A DNA stretch of 64,000 bases from Mantis religiosa (taxonomy: Eukaryota > Arthropoda > Insecta > Mantodea > Mantidae): positions 189,147,647 through 189,211,646 of the forward strand of contig CM060953.1 of NCBI GenBank assembly GCA_030765055.1. Direction: 5' to 3'. The position numbers were made by a program, and so were the translations under genes. The notes under the pieces were generated by a model, which was not told the DNA's origin, did no database searches, and saw only the letters and a program-made list of their open reading frames with translations. Below, in pieces: positions 44,640 through 55,620 of the stretch (position 1 is the first letter of the stretch; each line of letters opens with the position of its first letter).

Positions 44640-44800
44640 TTGACCGCTCTAATAGGCTTCACGTCTCAGACTCCTCTCATCGGCCTGACACCGAAGACTC
44701 CTCTGCTCGGCTTCAAGCCGAAGACTGTTTATAATGGCTTCCTAGCCGCGAACTAGCTACATCGACTTCACGCCGAAGAGTGCCCTCTAACCACAGCGGC
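44640..44800. repeat. short degenerate repeats with a gaagact core
   Basis: Four or five irregular units built on ggctt-cacgcc-gaagactcct (for example at 44658, 44685, 44712 and 44763), several of them small palindromes (cggcttcaagccg). Confidence 0.6.
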
Positions 44801-45484
44801 GCGTGTGTATATCTCTAACTTTCACTCTCAAAATTCCTTTTCAAACAAAGTCCCTTTTGTGACTGTTTTGGTCGCCATTGTAAATGATCCAAAGAATTCC
44901 CTATTCATACACGTCAAGTGACAATTCCTTTAGAAATCTTCTAAGGACACTGCTTCTTACATGGCTTTGTTATACACTTTCCCCATCTCAACTGGCCTTG
45001 CCCTCGTCGCAACAAAGAACCAACATTCCTTTGACATCTATCATGATTCTTTGCTTCTGGCAAACCATAATTTTGGTATCAACAATCAGGGAGCAGTTTT
45101 GGAAATTAAAGCAAGGCTAAACCGAAAATGCCGAAAATCATGGAATTTTCCTTTTTGGCAATTTTGGTAGCTTAGGGTGTGTAGAAGTATATGACATGCT
45201 ATTTGTATCACTTACGGCACTTTAGGCCATCACGTAAGTAACAATCATGGTTATAAAATTCATTTTCTGAAAACAATTCCTGACACTTTTCAGTATACAA
45301 AGTGCCCCAGGTGTCAAAGTTTTCCATTTAACTTATCGAAACTTACAGGATACGTCCATAATATGTAAATAAGAATCTTCACGCTTCCCCTTTTTTGTTA
45401 ATGCTGATGCTTTGAAAATTATATGGTGATAAGTAATAAAATAAGTTAATATTCTCAAAATTTTGAGAGCTAACCCGTGGAAAA
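44801..45484. other. no feature recognised
   Basis: Spacer before the mariner element. Confidence 0.5.
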
Positions 45485-45486
45485 TA

Positions 45487-46808
45487 CGAGGCATGTTTTT
45501 TAAGTCAGTACCGTTTTGCGATTCCGCCGCCCCAGCACTACGGTCGACGTTCCGAGCATGCGCGCTGGTTACCTACATCTCTTGTCTAAGCACTGACGCC
45601 ATTACAGTGATTCTTCATTGTATACGTTGGTTACTGAGTGTTTAAAATGCCTGCGACAATTATGAGTCCCGCCTATTGTGAAATACGGGCTGTTATACGA
45701 TTTCTTAGTGCTAAAGGCGTAAAACCGATCGATATTCATCGTGAGACCTGTGAAGTTTACGGACAAAACATTACGAGTGATGGAATGGTTATGAAATGGG
45801 TGAGAGCATTTAAAGATGGCCGCCCAAATGTGTAAGATGAAAAACGGAGTGGGCGTCCTTCGGTCGTTACTGAAGATTTCGTGCAGAAAGTGGACGAAAA
45901 GGTAAGAGAAAACAGACGCTTTACAATTTCATCATTGTGCGACTATTTTCCTCAATATTCTCGTAGTGTTTTGTATCGCATTGTGTCCGAGAACTTGAAG
46001 TACCGGAAATTGTGTTCACATTGGATTCACGTTGACGGATTTGCACAAAACCCAATGTTTACGCAGTGCATTGACTTCCCTTGAGCGTAACCACAATGAA
46101 GGTGAAGATGTTTTAGACCAAATTGTCACTGGTGACGAAACATGGATGGCCTACGCCATACCAGAATCGAAACAACAATCCATGGAATGGCGACATTCAT
46201 CATCACCCACAAAAGTGAAGTTTAAGCAAAAAAATTCTGCCCGGAAAATCATGTGCACAGTTTTTGGGACAGAAAAGGGGTATTGCTAGTGGAGTTTCTG
46301 CCTCGTAATGAGACAATCAATGCAGCGTCTTATTGTGAGACATTGAACAATCTGCGCCGTGCAATCCAGAACAAAAGACGTGGCAAGTTGAGTAAGGGTA
46401 TCGTTTTGCTGCATGACAATGCTCGTCCACAGACGGCTAATCGGACCAAAGATCTCATCAAATTTTTTCAATGGGAAACTCTAGATCATTCTCCATACAG
46501 ACCTGATCTGGCGCCCAGCAACTACCATTTGTTCCTACACTTGAAGAAACATCTGGGCGGTCAGCGTCTTCAAGACGATAACGAAGTCAAAACAATTGTG
46601 ATACAGTGGTTAACACGTCAGGCGGCAGAATTTTATGAGGAGGGTATTCAAAAACTGGTGCCACGTTATGACAAGTGCATCAATATTCACGGAAATTATG
46701 TAGAAAAGTAGATTAAGATACAGGCTTTCATGTAAAAATAAAATTATTGCGATATCTATGCACGTCGTTTTTAATTCCAAAAGGCACTGACTTAAAAAAC
46801 GTGCCTCG
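45487..46808 (+). mobile_element. complete mariner element, 1322 bp, TA target
   Basis: The ends cgaggcatgttttttaagtc and (reverse complement) cgaggcacgttttttaagtc form inverted repeats of about 30 bp. TA lies directly outside each (45485-45486 and 46809-46810). One transposase relic fills the interior. Confidence 0.93.
45647..46711 (+). pseudogene. mariner transposase, frameshifted, third catalytic Asp changed to Asn
   Basis: In order: helix-turn-helix (CEIRAVIRFLSAKGVKPIDI, GMVMKWVRAFKDGRPNV), a TAA-type stop near 45833, RSGRPSVVTEDF, ENRRFTISSLCDYFP, a frameshift near 46030-46080, QIVTGDETWMAYAIPESKQQ (first D), a frameshift near 46260, TINAASYCETLNNLRRAIQ, GIVLLHDNARPQTAN (second D), then SPYRPDLAPSNYHLFLHLKK. 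In that last block the expected Asp after APS is Asn. The gene ends with YDKCINIHGNYVEK and a stop at 46711. At least one stop, two frameshifts and a catalytic substitution make it inactive. Confidence 0.88.
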
Positions 46809-46810
46809 TA

Positions 46811-47090
46811 TTTTAGAACAAATTCTACATGAGTATTCCAAAAAATAAGAATGTGGGTCTTTTAAAATTGCTCTGTACTAGACAGAAACAAAGATTCACC
46901 TTAAAATCTCATTTTTTACGCATAGAACATTTTTAATTTTTACAACATTTTAACAAACATAATTAATAATAAATGAGCTATTTGGTGTAGCAGAATACAA
47001 ATTTTCATGAAAGCTTTAAATGATACTCTAATTATGTGGTTAAATTTTCATAAAGATAGGTTTATTATTATCGAATTTGTAATTTTCAGT
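46811..47090. other. spacer
   Basis: AT-rich, nothing recognised. Confidence 0.5.
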
Positions 47091-47094
47091 GTAG

Positions 47095-47345
47095 TCTTGC
47101 CTTAAATGATGCAAAAGTTAAGGAAGGCATTTTTTTCGGACCACAAATATGAGAAGTTGTAAAGGATCCTGCATTTTACCAACTTTTGGAGGACAAAGAA
47201 AAGGAAGCATGGGAAGCCTTGAAGGGTGTTGTTCGTGGATTTTTAGGCAACAAAAGAAATTACAACTACAATCCCTTGGTTACAGTACTCCTGCAAAAAT
47301 ACCTTAACATTTGATGCAACATGTCCCTTAAGATCCAGGAGGACG
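47095..47345 (+). pseudogene. RYQGRW-family transposon protein, copy 3 (internal fragment)
   Basis: The translation reads NDAKVKEGIFFGPQI, stop, EVVKDPAFYQLLEDKEKEAW, EALKGVVRGFLGNKRNYNYN, LVTVLLQKYLNI, stop, CNMSLKIQ. It closely follows copy 2 (24.5 kb) and then ends. Two in-frame stops interrupt it, and no terminal repeats are adjacent. Confidence 0.75.
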
Positions 47346-48490
47346 GCGTGACACTGGAAGACTAAGGCAGAGAAGTGATGAGGCCGGAAATGGCAACCTG
47401 ATCTAAATCAGGAAAGATGTAGATGAATTCTTTAGATTTACACACAAGCTTCTGAATAGCATTTCGTGGTTCAGCCACTAAAAGCTCCTGCTCATTACAA
47501 TTTAATGACTTTCATACGAAGCACAAAAGCAATTTAAATCAGAAACGTAATCTCTTGTGTCAGAAAAGGGAAACAAAGGCGTATGAAATTTAATAGCAAG
47601 AAGACGTACTGAAATGAATAATTTATATACCTTATTAGAAATATGACCAGAAGAAACAAAAGTGAAAAAGGGAAATGGAGGGTAAAACATTTTTTCCTTC
47701 TTGATCACAGAAATTGTACATCAAAGAACTAAAGGCAAACATTAGTAGTAGTAAAAGAGATCATTTCCCATATATGAAAAGCAATTTTCTATTCTCGGTG
47801 CCACATTGTTTTGATGTTCTCATTACCATTTTCAGTGAACTCCACGTTATAAAGCTTTGAGACTGGATTTCTTTTTGCTGGGGTGGAAGGCCTACTGAAA
47901 CCAATATGGGGAGAGCAGAGAAGAGAGGACTTTTGTAACCAATAATCAATGATGAGCTGTTTGTGATGCTGGGTTTTAGTCAATTGAACAAACATCTGAC
48001 CAGGGTAAGATAGGATTGATTCAGTAACGGATGGGTGGGACGTTTCGTGCATAAACTCACGTGGGGTACAGATGAGGATGTAGGAACCGTAGGAGACATA
48101 TGGGATGCAGAACTGGCCAAAGCAGGTGACAGACACTAATGCCAGATGTCACCAACAAATGTTAAGACTTAACATGAGTTTAGCAATAGTTAAAACAAAA
48201 ACTGCATTTCACCAACAAGTGTTAGCGTAACACACGTGTTAAATCTCATGTTAAACTAACACGCCGAATTTCTAATGTTAAGTCCTTAACAATTGTAAAT
48301 AGTCAAGATGGCGAGCATGAACTCAGCTGTTGATATCGATTTGCTATTTTGAAAGCCGTCTAAAGGACATTCATAATAGAGTACGACCTATCAGAAGAAA
48401 TGATTTTGAGGAACTATCCGAAGAAAATTGTTTTACGGAGATATAGACTGTCGAAACAAGTTGCTATGAAGGTTACTGCGGAAGTACAAG
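47346..48490. other. no gene recognised
   Basis: Minus ORFs 47789-48136 and 47502-47708 have no recognisable domain. Confidence 0.5.
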
Positions 48491-48494
48491 AGAG

Positions 48495-49372
48495 GTTAGA
48501 ACATGCATCGAAAGGAATATGGCGATCTCGCCTTTGCTTCAAGTATTAATAAGTTTGCGATTTTATAATTCACTGATATATGTGGATAATACACTGTCCA
48601 CCTCCCGTCTTGAAACGTTCGTCACTTGTCCTTCTTCGCTCCTCGTTTTGAATTTACGTAACACTGAGTTAGAACATGCATCGAAAGGAATATGCCGATC
48701 TCGCCTTTGTTTCAAGTATCAATAACCTTGCGATTTTATAATTCACTGAATTATGTGGATAATACACTGTCCACCTGACGTCTTGAAACGTTCGTCACTT
48801 GTCCTTCTTCGCTCCTCTTTTTAAATTTACGTAACACTGAATTAGAACATGCATCGAAAGGAATATGCCAATCTCACCGTTGCTTTGTTATTAAACTTTG
48901 CGATTTTATAATTCACTGAATTATGTGGATAATACACTGTCCACCTCCCGTCTTGAAACGTTCGTCACTTACCCTTCTTCGCTCCTCGTTTTAAATGTAC
49001 GTAACACTGAATTAGACCATGCATCGAAAGGAATATGACTATCTCGCCTAGGCTTCAAGTATTAGTAACCTTGCGATTTTATAATTCACTGATTTATGTG
49101 GATAATACACTGTCCACCTCCCGTCTTGAAACGTTCAAGTCACTCGTCACTTTTCCTTCTTCGCTCCTCGTTTTGAATTTACGTAACACTGAGTAAGAAC
49201 ATGCATCGAAAGGAATATGACTATCTCGCCTTAGCTTCAAGTATTAGTAACCTCGCGATTTTATAATGCACTGAATTATGTGGATAATACACTGTCCACC
49301 TGCCGTCATGAAACGTTCAAGTCTCTTGTCCTTCTTCGCAGCTCGTTTTAAATTTACGTGATACTGAGTTAG
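48495..49372 (+). repeat. tandem array of about 175-bp units, five copies
   Basis: Units start at ttagaacatgcatcgaaagg near 48495, 48669, 48842, 49012 and 49193 (periods of about 170-182 bp). All contain 'gtggataatacactgtccac', 'cgtcttgaaacgttc' and 'tccttcttcgctcctc'. The array stops where SINE D begins (about 49372), inside the sixth unit start. Confidence 0.93.
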
Positions 49373-49800
49373 AATATACATTGCAGCCGCTCTTAACCAT
49401 TGAGCTACTATGGCCAACGTGCCAACATGACATAATTCTCCAACTGAATCTTGTTTCTCCCGGTAAACCACTAGGAGTTCTCATAAACACATGAGACAAC
49501 TACCTTAATGCTGACTTACTATGCTGTAAGTACTTTAAGGCCCGGGCTTTATAGTTCGGACCACTATTAGGTACGATTAATGGAAATTAATTGTTCTTTC
49601 ACACTAGCCATGTGTAGGAAGCACTATGAAAGGGTAGAGCCACACTGAAATATTCACACGAGTCAGTTGGAGAATTTAATGTCATGTTGGCACGTTGGCC
49701 CTAGTAGCTCAATGGTTTAGAGCTGCTGGACGGAGCCCAGAAGATCCGTGGTTCAAATCCCGTCTATGCCTTTGAATTTTTCAGTCTGGCTCTACTCTTT
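49372..49800. mobile_element. SINE family D, two copies in opposite orientation
   Basis: 49372-49420 is the start of a minus-oriented tRNA-like head (ttgagctactatggccaacg), followed by D-family body to about 49690. 49697-49800 is a + copy with head ggccctagtagctcaatggt, box B GGTTCAAATCC and tail 'tttttcagtctggctctac'. The same body recurs at 62.6-62.85 kb. Confidence 0.85.
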
Positions 49801-50660
49801 CATTAAAATTTGAGTAAATAAAGGTTGTTTCAATTTCTAAAACTTCAGTGTATACCTGGTAACAATGATGAAATGGGAGGCTGAACTTCCATTTCTAAAA
49901 CCATGACTTGGTTTCTGTTATTATTTTGCATATATCTTATAACAAGTACATGTTTAAAAATGCAACTGGGCCTGATCCATCCATTAAAAACCCTGCTACA
50001 GAAACCTAAGTTAAGAACTAAAATTTCTTTCCTCGAATTTTTACACAGCATTCCCCGTATGTCATCTATTTTTTTGTTTTGTAATCTCTTCCATTTGGTC
50101 TGCTCACCCTTTATGAAATAAAGTTTAATTACTTTGAGGAAGCACCATCAAGCCTAATTATAGGAACTCGTATTAAAATATGGCTTGGAGGCTTAGCGAA
50201 ATTTAACTTAATAGATATGCAAAGTTAAGTGAATTTTGCGTAAGAATTCTAAAATATGTAGCTAACACTTGTATAGCGTATTACACGAAAACAGGATCGG
50301 TAAAGGGTTTTGGAACTTTTGATTAAAAAAGCCTTAAAGTTTTAATGAAGTCTCGGCTCAACTCTTTCTTGGAAATCTTATCAAAACATCTAATAAGCAG
50401 AAGAGAAACTTCTTTCCGCAGTAAAAATCGCATTCGTAGTACGTACGATTCGCAAAAGCTTCGAAGTAATTTCCTATTCGTAAACATTGTCTTTTAGCTT
50501 TAGACGTCACCTAGCGGAGGGTTACGGAACGGTCATATGTAGTGGTCAGGGTGAACAAAGGGAATGGGACATCAGTAAGAAAGGTTAAACGGATCAATGG
50601 AGTTAAATCCTGACTTGTTTTGTTTACATGGGAAGTGATGAACCTGAAAGCAGCTAGGCT
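49801..50660. other. no feature recognised
   Basis: AT-rich spacer. Confidence 0.5.
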
Positions 50661-50667
50661 TTTTCCA

Positions 50668-50855
50668 GGGTCGCTAGGCGAATGTCGGCCTGGTTAATTG
50701 TTATACATCCTCCTAATTTTCTGTTCCTCCATCTCATCTCCATTATGATTTTATATCGTCTCTCATCTGGTGGTGTCTTTCAAGGTAGAAGTGTCGGCGG
50801 TATTCCCGGCGGTGCATGGCGGCATGATATGCTATGACGTAAACTACTGTCTACC
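50668..50855 (+). mobile_element. SINE family B, headless copy
   Basis: Matches the body and distal part of the copy at 22945-23465 ('cagggtcgctaggcgaatg', 'catctcatctccattatgat', 'gtagaagtgtcggcgg'). The uninterrupted order here confirms that the 23-kb copy was split by SINE A. Confidence 0.82.
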
Positions 50856-51095
50856 AGATTTTTTTAAAGCTTTATTAAAACAAAAAAAACAAGGAGCATC
50901 GTTTCTCATATGGAAGCGGGGTTAGGTGAGGGAAAGTTCAGGTAGGGTTAGGCAGATACCGCGTTGAGCACTCTGATAAATGTCGTTAATTTCTAGCAGC
51001 ATGGATCATGCTGACTGGCGAAAGTGTATAACGCCAGGATGGCAGGCATGGCTTGCGCCCTGGAAGACAGACTGGGAATTCGGTGGCGGAGTTAG

Positions 51096-51482
51096 TTAGC
51101 GGTATTTTCTAGAGGGTCCGGGCCTAGAGGGCGTTCCGGTACCGGTGCGTTGGCGTATTGCTGAGTCATTTGGTCGGGATTGGAGCTCAATGTAGATCTG
51201 GTCGAAGGACTCGTCGAGCATCTTGTGGTATTCTTCCACACGATGCATTTTGTTGTCGCAGGCGGCGGTGAGATGAAGGTGATGGTCTAGTCTTGTTCCG
51301 ATGTTGTTGAATCCGTCCTGTGTGGTGTGGTGTGATTCGATTGTCTGCTCTAGGGATTCTTCTAGTGCGCTGAGGTTGGGAACTATTGCTGCGAGATGTT
51401 TCTGTGTGTCTCGGTGGTTCTTGGCAATGACAGTCATGATGGAATCTTGGAGCGAAGTATGTGTTGGTGCAATGTTGCTCAC
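51096..51482 (-). pseudogene. ORF1 C-terminal part (coiled-coil-like)
   Basis: 128 codons: DSIMTVIAKNHRDTQKHLAA, LEESLEQTIESHHTTQDGFN, KMHRVEEYHKMLDESFDQIY, ending in a basic, Pro/Ser-rich tail (GTPSRPGPSRKYR). The heptad-like spacing of Leu/Ile suggests a coiled coil. It lies just past the zinc-knuckle frame in a different frame. Confidence 0.55.
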
Positions 51483-51537
51483 CTCGGTGTGTAGGCTTTG
51501 CAGTCTATCGGTGAGGGCGGATGCTGCGGTCGAAGTC

Positions 51538-52209
51538 TCAAGCGAGGTGAGGCGTCTGCTGATGTTCTGTACCTCTTCTTGAAGACTGTAGAATGGTCCT
51601 CAATTCCTCGCTGGGTGCGGCAGCTGGTGGTGCAGGTGTTGGATGTGTCGCCGGAGGCGTCTCTGTCGTGAGTCGGCGAGGGTAGAGAGGGCACTGTGCC
51701 TGGCCTGTGAAGTGGCCTAAGCCGTCGCAGGTGGCGCAGTATCGGCGTCGATGGCGGAGGTCATGGCTGGTGCACTGCGACGTCAGGCCCGGTGCTCCGC
51801 AATAGTGGCACCTGGGGCGTGCAGCGCAGGAGGTGGCGACGTGGCCGTAGCCAGAGAATCGGCGACACGCAGTGTATCTACACGCTCTGCTTGCCTCGAT
51901 TCTGAGACACCTTCCTAATAAGGGCAGGCCCGTCCTCAAGGCAGCTTCGAGGTCGGCGGCGTCGGCGAACTGGAGACGGACCAGGTTCGAAGGTCCGTGG
52001 CGGGTGGAGATCCTATTGGCCCTGAGCATGGAAGGCCAGCGTAGCTGTGCGGCGGCGAGAATGAAGCGCGTGGGCAGGTCCCGTGGTGCCCCACGGATGA
52101 CTGCTCTGCATGCGGTGACTGCGGAGGCTGCGGTGGGTTCCCTGGGTGGGAGTCGGACTGGCTCGGCGGCTGGAGGAGTGGTGAGGGCTTCGGCGTATGT
52201 GGCCCGCAA
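51538..52209 (-). pseudogene. ORF1 (gag-like) with three CCHC zinc knuckles
   Basis: 223 codons. The middle part has an RNA-recognition-like segment (NRISTRHGPSNLVRLQF, ADAADLEAALRTGLPLLG), then CRYTACRRFSGYGHVATSC, CHYCGAPGLTSQCTSHD and CATCDGLGHFTGQAQC, a row of Cys/His knuckles typical of jockey/R1-group ORF1 proteins. A frameshift at about 52210-52260 separates it from the N-terminal Lys/Pro-rich region. Confidence 0.8.
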
Positions 52210-52259
52210 AGGCGAGCATGGTGCAGCGGTGCGTGGAGAGAGCTCGCTGGGTTGAGCTG

Positions 52260-52685
52260 CTACACAGGAGCGGCAGCGTCTTCGTGCTGCGTTGGGCCTG
52301 GCAGGACGGGCCGAGTGGCCTCGTTTGCCGGTCGTGGCTGGGGCGGGCTGGACTGTCGGGCGGTGACTGGAGCTGGCTCGGCGCTAGCCCAGAACTTGCC
52401 CCTGGGCTCAGCTGGCCGCCCTCTCTCTGCTGCCTGAACTGGGCGAGCAGTGGGAGATTGCGCCCGAGAGCTGGCAGGGGAAGTGCTGGCAGAAGAGGGC
52501 TGCGGTGGCTGCTTCTTAGCTCCCCGGCTGGGTTGCTTCTGCTCGGCGATCCCCTTCTTCTTCTTTCCGGCGTTCTTCTTCCGCACGGTGATCTCTTCCG
52601 GTCGGAAAAAAATGAAAGGAAAGCATACCATTACACAGTGGGATAAGGACAGAGAATATGTGTAACAGGAACGCATGCTGCACAA
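52260..52685 (-). pseudogene. ORF1 N-terminal basic, Pro-rich part
   Basis: Reads FRPEEITVRKKNAGKKKKG and then a long Pro/Ala/Ser-rich low-complexity stretch up to a stop at 52260. It is disordered in character, common for LINE ORF1 N-termini. Assignment rests on position and frame continuity with the zinc-knuckle part. Confidence 0.55.
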
Positions 52686-52743
52686 AGAGCAGAACCGTTA
52701 AAAAAGAACATGCACCCTATTCTCTCTGTACACTAAAACAGAG

Positions 52744-53078
52744 TGCTACGCCGTGGCGTAGATGGCTAAGGCAGTATGCCTTGGTCCCTGTCACGGAAAG
52801 CGACCCGGGCTTGATCCCACCCATGTGGTGGGGATTTTAGGTCCCGGATATAGGACCGGTGCAGCATCTTAAGGAAAGTGAGAAGCTTAGGTTAGGTAAG
52901 CGAGCTGGTCAGGAAAACCAATATTCCGGCTGGGGGATGCCAAGATGCTGACCACAATGTCTCCTCGTATCGGTTGGAGGATCGCCCACATTTGCCGTGC
53001 GTAAGTGGGCGTGAGGCCGGCAGTCGGGTTGGTAAGCGCAGGCGTACTTGCGGCTGTTACGCCATGGGTTACGTTTAC
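52744..53078 (+). mobile_element. SINE family C, full-length copy
   Basis: The tRNA-like head is gctacgccgtggcgtagatg with box A GTAGATGGCTAAGGCAG and box B GGGCTTGATCCC. The body has 'gaccggtgcagcatcttaag' and 'ccaagatgctgaccacaatg', and the tail is shared with 3737-3815. The flanks may carry a short repeat (tacactaaaac near 52729 and near 53070), a plausible target-site duplication. Confidence 0.85.
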
Positions 53079-53224
53079 ACTAAAACCGGGAAGATTCATT
53101 CACAAAGGTAGAAACCGTAAGAATGTTGTTTAATGATCTGTAACTAAACTGGTATGGGATGTCATGAGAACCCTCTCTAACCCTCCTGCGCCTCATGCTC
53201 CAGAGACTGTCTCTCCTGTGGTAT

Positions 53225-54060
53225 AATGTACTTCCTCCTCCGGTAGGTTCGGTTGCCGGTCTCCGCTCCTCTGCTGAGACCATTTCGGGACTGCCAGCGA
53301 GGACCGTTTGGGGCTCGGCTGCTGGAAGCCAGACTGGGAATTCCGTGGCGGAGTTAGTTAGCGGTATTTTCTAGAGGGTCCGGGCCCAGAGGGCGTTCCG
53401 GTACCGGTGCGTTGGCGTATTGCTGAGTCATTTGGTCGGGATTGGAGCTCAATGTAGACTCGTTGCCGTCCCGCAGTATGGGAGCATGTACGTTGTCCTG
53501 GTCTGCCGGGGAAGGTATCTAAGTAAACTATAGGGACCCTGCCCTCTGCACTGTGTCAGTCCCTTAGGACGGCCGCCCTCTATCTCCTCTCGGCTCTTCC
53601 AACCGTAGGAAAGATCCGTCCCCTTCAGCTGCTGTGGTGCCAGTGCTATGGTCCCCTAGCACTCGTCGCACCTCGACGTTACTAGAGGAACTTCGGAACT
53701 AGAGGAACTCCCGGGTACTGGTCTACAGAGCTAGTAGAAGGTGTGCTAAATCACCAGGTTACCCCACATAGATTATTCGGTAGTCTTCCCTGCAAGGTGG
53801 ACGCATGTAAGTGGCGTATCTTGTAGCCGTCTTCCACATTTAGACTCAATGTAATGCACCATGGAAAGAACCCCGGAGTTTTCCATTGCTCCGGGTTGAT
53901 ATAGCCCGGAGTCTTAGGACTTTTGGGTGGACCTCGTAATGAATCTTGTCTCCTGCTTCCTCGCGGAGGTGCCACTTGGGAACATAGTTGCAATAAATCA
54001 AGTTTTGGACCTCCGTGGCGAATCCTTTCCTTAGCATAGTCCAGTCCACTGTGATGACAA
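53225..54060 (+). mobile_element. element E, copy 3, with an ORF1-derived insert
   Basis: 53225-53327 is a partial 154-bp monomer (cttcctcctccggtaggttc ...). 53328-53456 is nearly identical to 51070-51198, the 3' end of the ORF1 region, in the same + strand orientation. From 53460 the element E body continues ('gtcccgcagtatgggagcat', '...ctctgcactgtgtcag...') through the part shared with 35828-36060 and to the 'ggaggtgccacttgggaaca' block shared with copy 1. No coding function is apparent. Confidence 0.8.
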
Positions 54061-54840
54061 AGGGGACTTCACAATTTCATAAGGAGTTTCAACATTAATT
54101 TTGTATATTCTGGTAGTTCTTAATACATTTATGAACTTTTGTTTTAAAACGGTTTGTTCTAAAATGAGAACTTGATAACTTACAGATGTTCAAATGTTAT
54201 TTAACACAATGAACAAAAGAAAGCAGCAATGGAATTTTGTCGCTCTAAAACTTTTGTAGTCTTATGCAAGACAGCTAAAGTAATTTTAAAAGAAAGCAGG
54301 AAGTCATTAGCACTCCTCACAAAAGAAAACCTAGTTCTTTGTGTACAATAATACAAACAAATCTCGACGAAAAGCAAAACATACACTTTTAATTGTGGTT
54401 TATTATGCAAATATAATGCGACTGAAGAAGAGGATTTAGCAATTTTCAAAGAAAAACTGACTGAAGCGTAAGACAGTGCACAATTAGAAAAGTTGTAAAG
54501 AAGTTCAGAGAAACAGAACACTGATAAACTGGAGAAGATGTGGAAAAATTAAAACGCAAGAAAATCCACATAGAACTTACAGTATCAGTTAAACTTCTGT
54601 TTGTAATCGCATGAATTGACACCCATAAAAGCTCAATGTATACGCGAATTAATTGAGTATCTGTTCGACTGAAGATATATATTCTTTGAAGCATTAATAT
54701 CAGAGTTTACATGACAATATTCTCTGATGATGCCAATAACTCAAAAAGTTAGCTGTTATTGCCTACCGAACAATACACATAGGACCATACAAAACATCCT
54801 CAGTAAGTAAATATCTCTGCCGGTTTAGTTGGTCATTAAT
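54061..54840. other. no feature recognised
   Basis: AT-rich spacer. Confidence 0.5.
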
Positions 54841-54844
54841 TGCA

Positions 54845-55620
54845 TAATTCTAGGATAGTAGCCGCGTTCTTTCCTTCGCAGCAGCATCAAAGTGAAAGCA
54901 AAGCTTTCACCTCTGAGCAAAGATCCTCAAATGGAAGAAATAACAGGGTCTTCCACTCTGAAATATATGGGGTGGTCCTTCTCATACGCCTTTATTCCAT
55001 CCCAACAGCATTAAAGAGAAAGCAAAACGTTCACCTCTGACCATAGATCCTCATATGGAAGCATTATAAGGGCCTTCCACTGTAAAATATATGGGGTGGT
55101 TCTTCTCAGTCACGTTCATTCCATCTCAACAGCATTAAAGAGAAAGCAAAACGTTCACCTCTGACCACAGATCCTCATATGGAAGCAATATAAGGGTCTT
55201 CCACTCTGAAATATATGGGGTGGTCCTTCTCAGCCGGGTTCATTCCATCCCAACAGCATTAAAGAGAAAACAAAGCTTTTACCTCTGACCACAGATCGTC
55301 AGATGGAAGCAATCTAAGGGTCTTCCACTCTGAAATATATGGGGTGGTCCTTCTCAGCCGCGTTTATTCCATCCCAACAGCATCAAAGCGAAAACAAACT
55401 TGCACCTCTGACCACAGGTCGTCAGATGGAAGCAATCTAATGGTCTTCCACTCTGAAATATATGGGGTGGTCCTTCTCAGCCGCGTTTATTCCATCCCAA
55501 CAGCATTAAAGCGAAAGCAAAGCCTTCACCTCTGACCACAGATCCTCAGATGGAAGCAGTTATAAGGGTCTTCCACCCTTAAACATATGGGGTGGTCCTT
55601 CTCACTAAATTCACCAACTT
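54845..55620 (+). repeat. tandem array of about 122-bp units, six copies
   Basis: The anchor ccactNtgaaatatatggggt recurs near 54953, 55077, 55200, 55326, 55447 and 55574, with variable substitutions. Each unit also has 'ttccatcccaacagcattaa' and 'cacctctgaccacagatc'. It is not related to any mobile element seen in the window. Confidence 0.93.

Larger units (their letters stand above)
50860..52690 (-). mobile_element. non-LTR retrotransposon ORF1 region with 3' end, ORF2 absent
   Basis: GC-rich minus-strand block: an N-terminal basic/Pro-rich part (52685-52260), a zinc-knuckle part (52209-51538), a C-terminal part (51482-51096), then about 230 bp of non-coding sequence ending with AATAAA (about 50885) and an A/T-rich end. 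No reverse transcriptase follows, so this is either an internally deleted LINE or an ORF1-only derivative. Confidence 0.7.
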
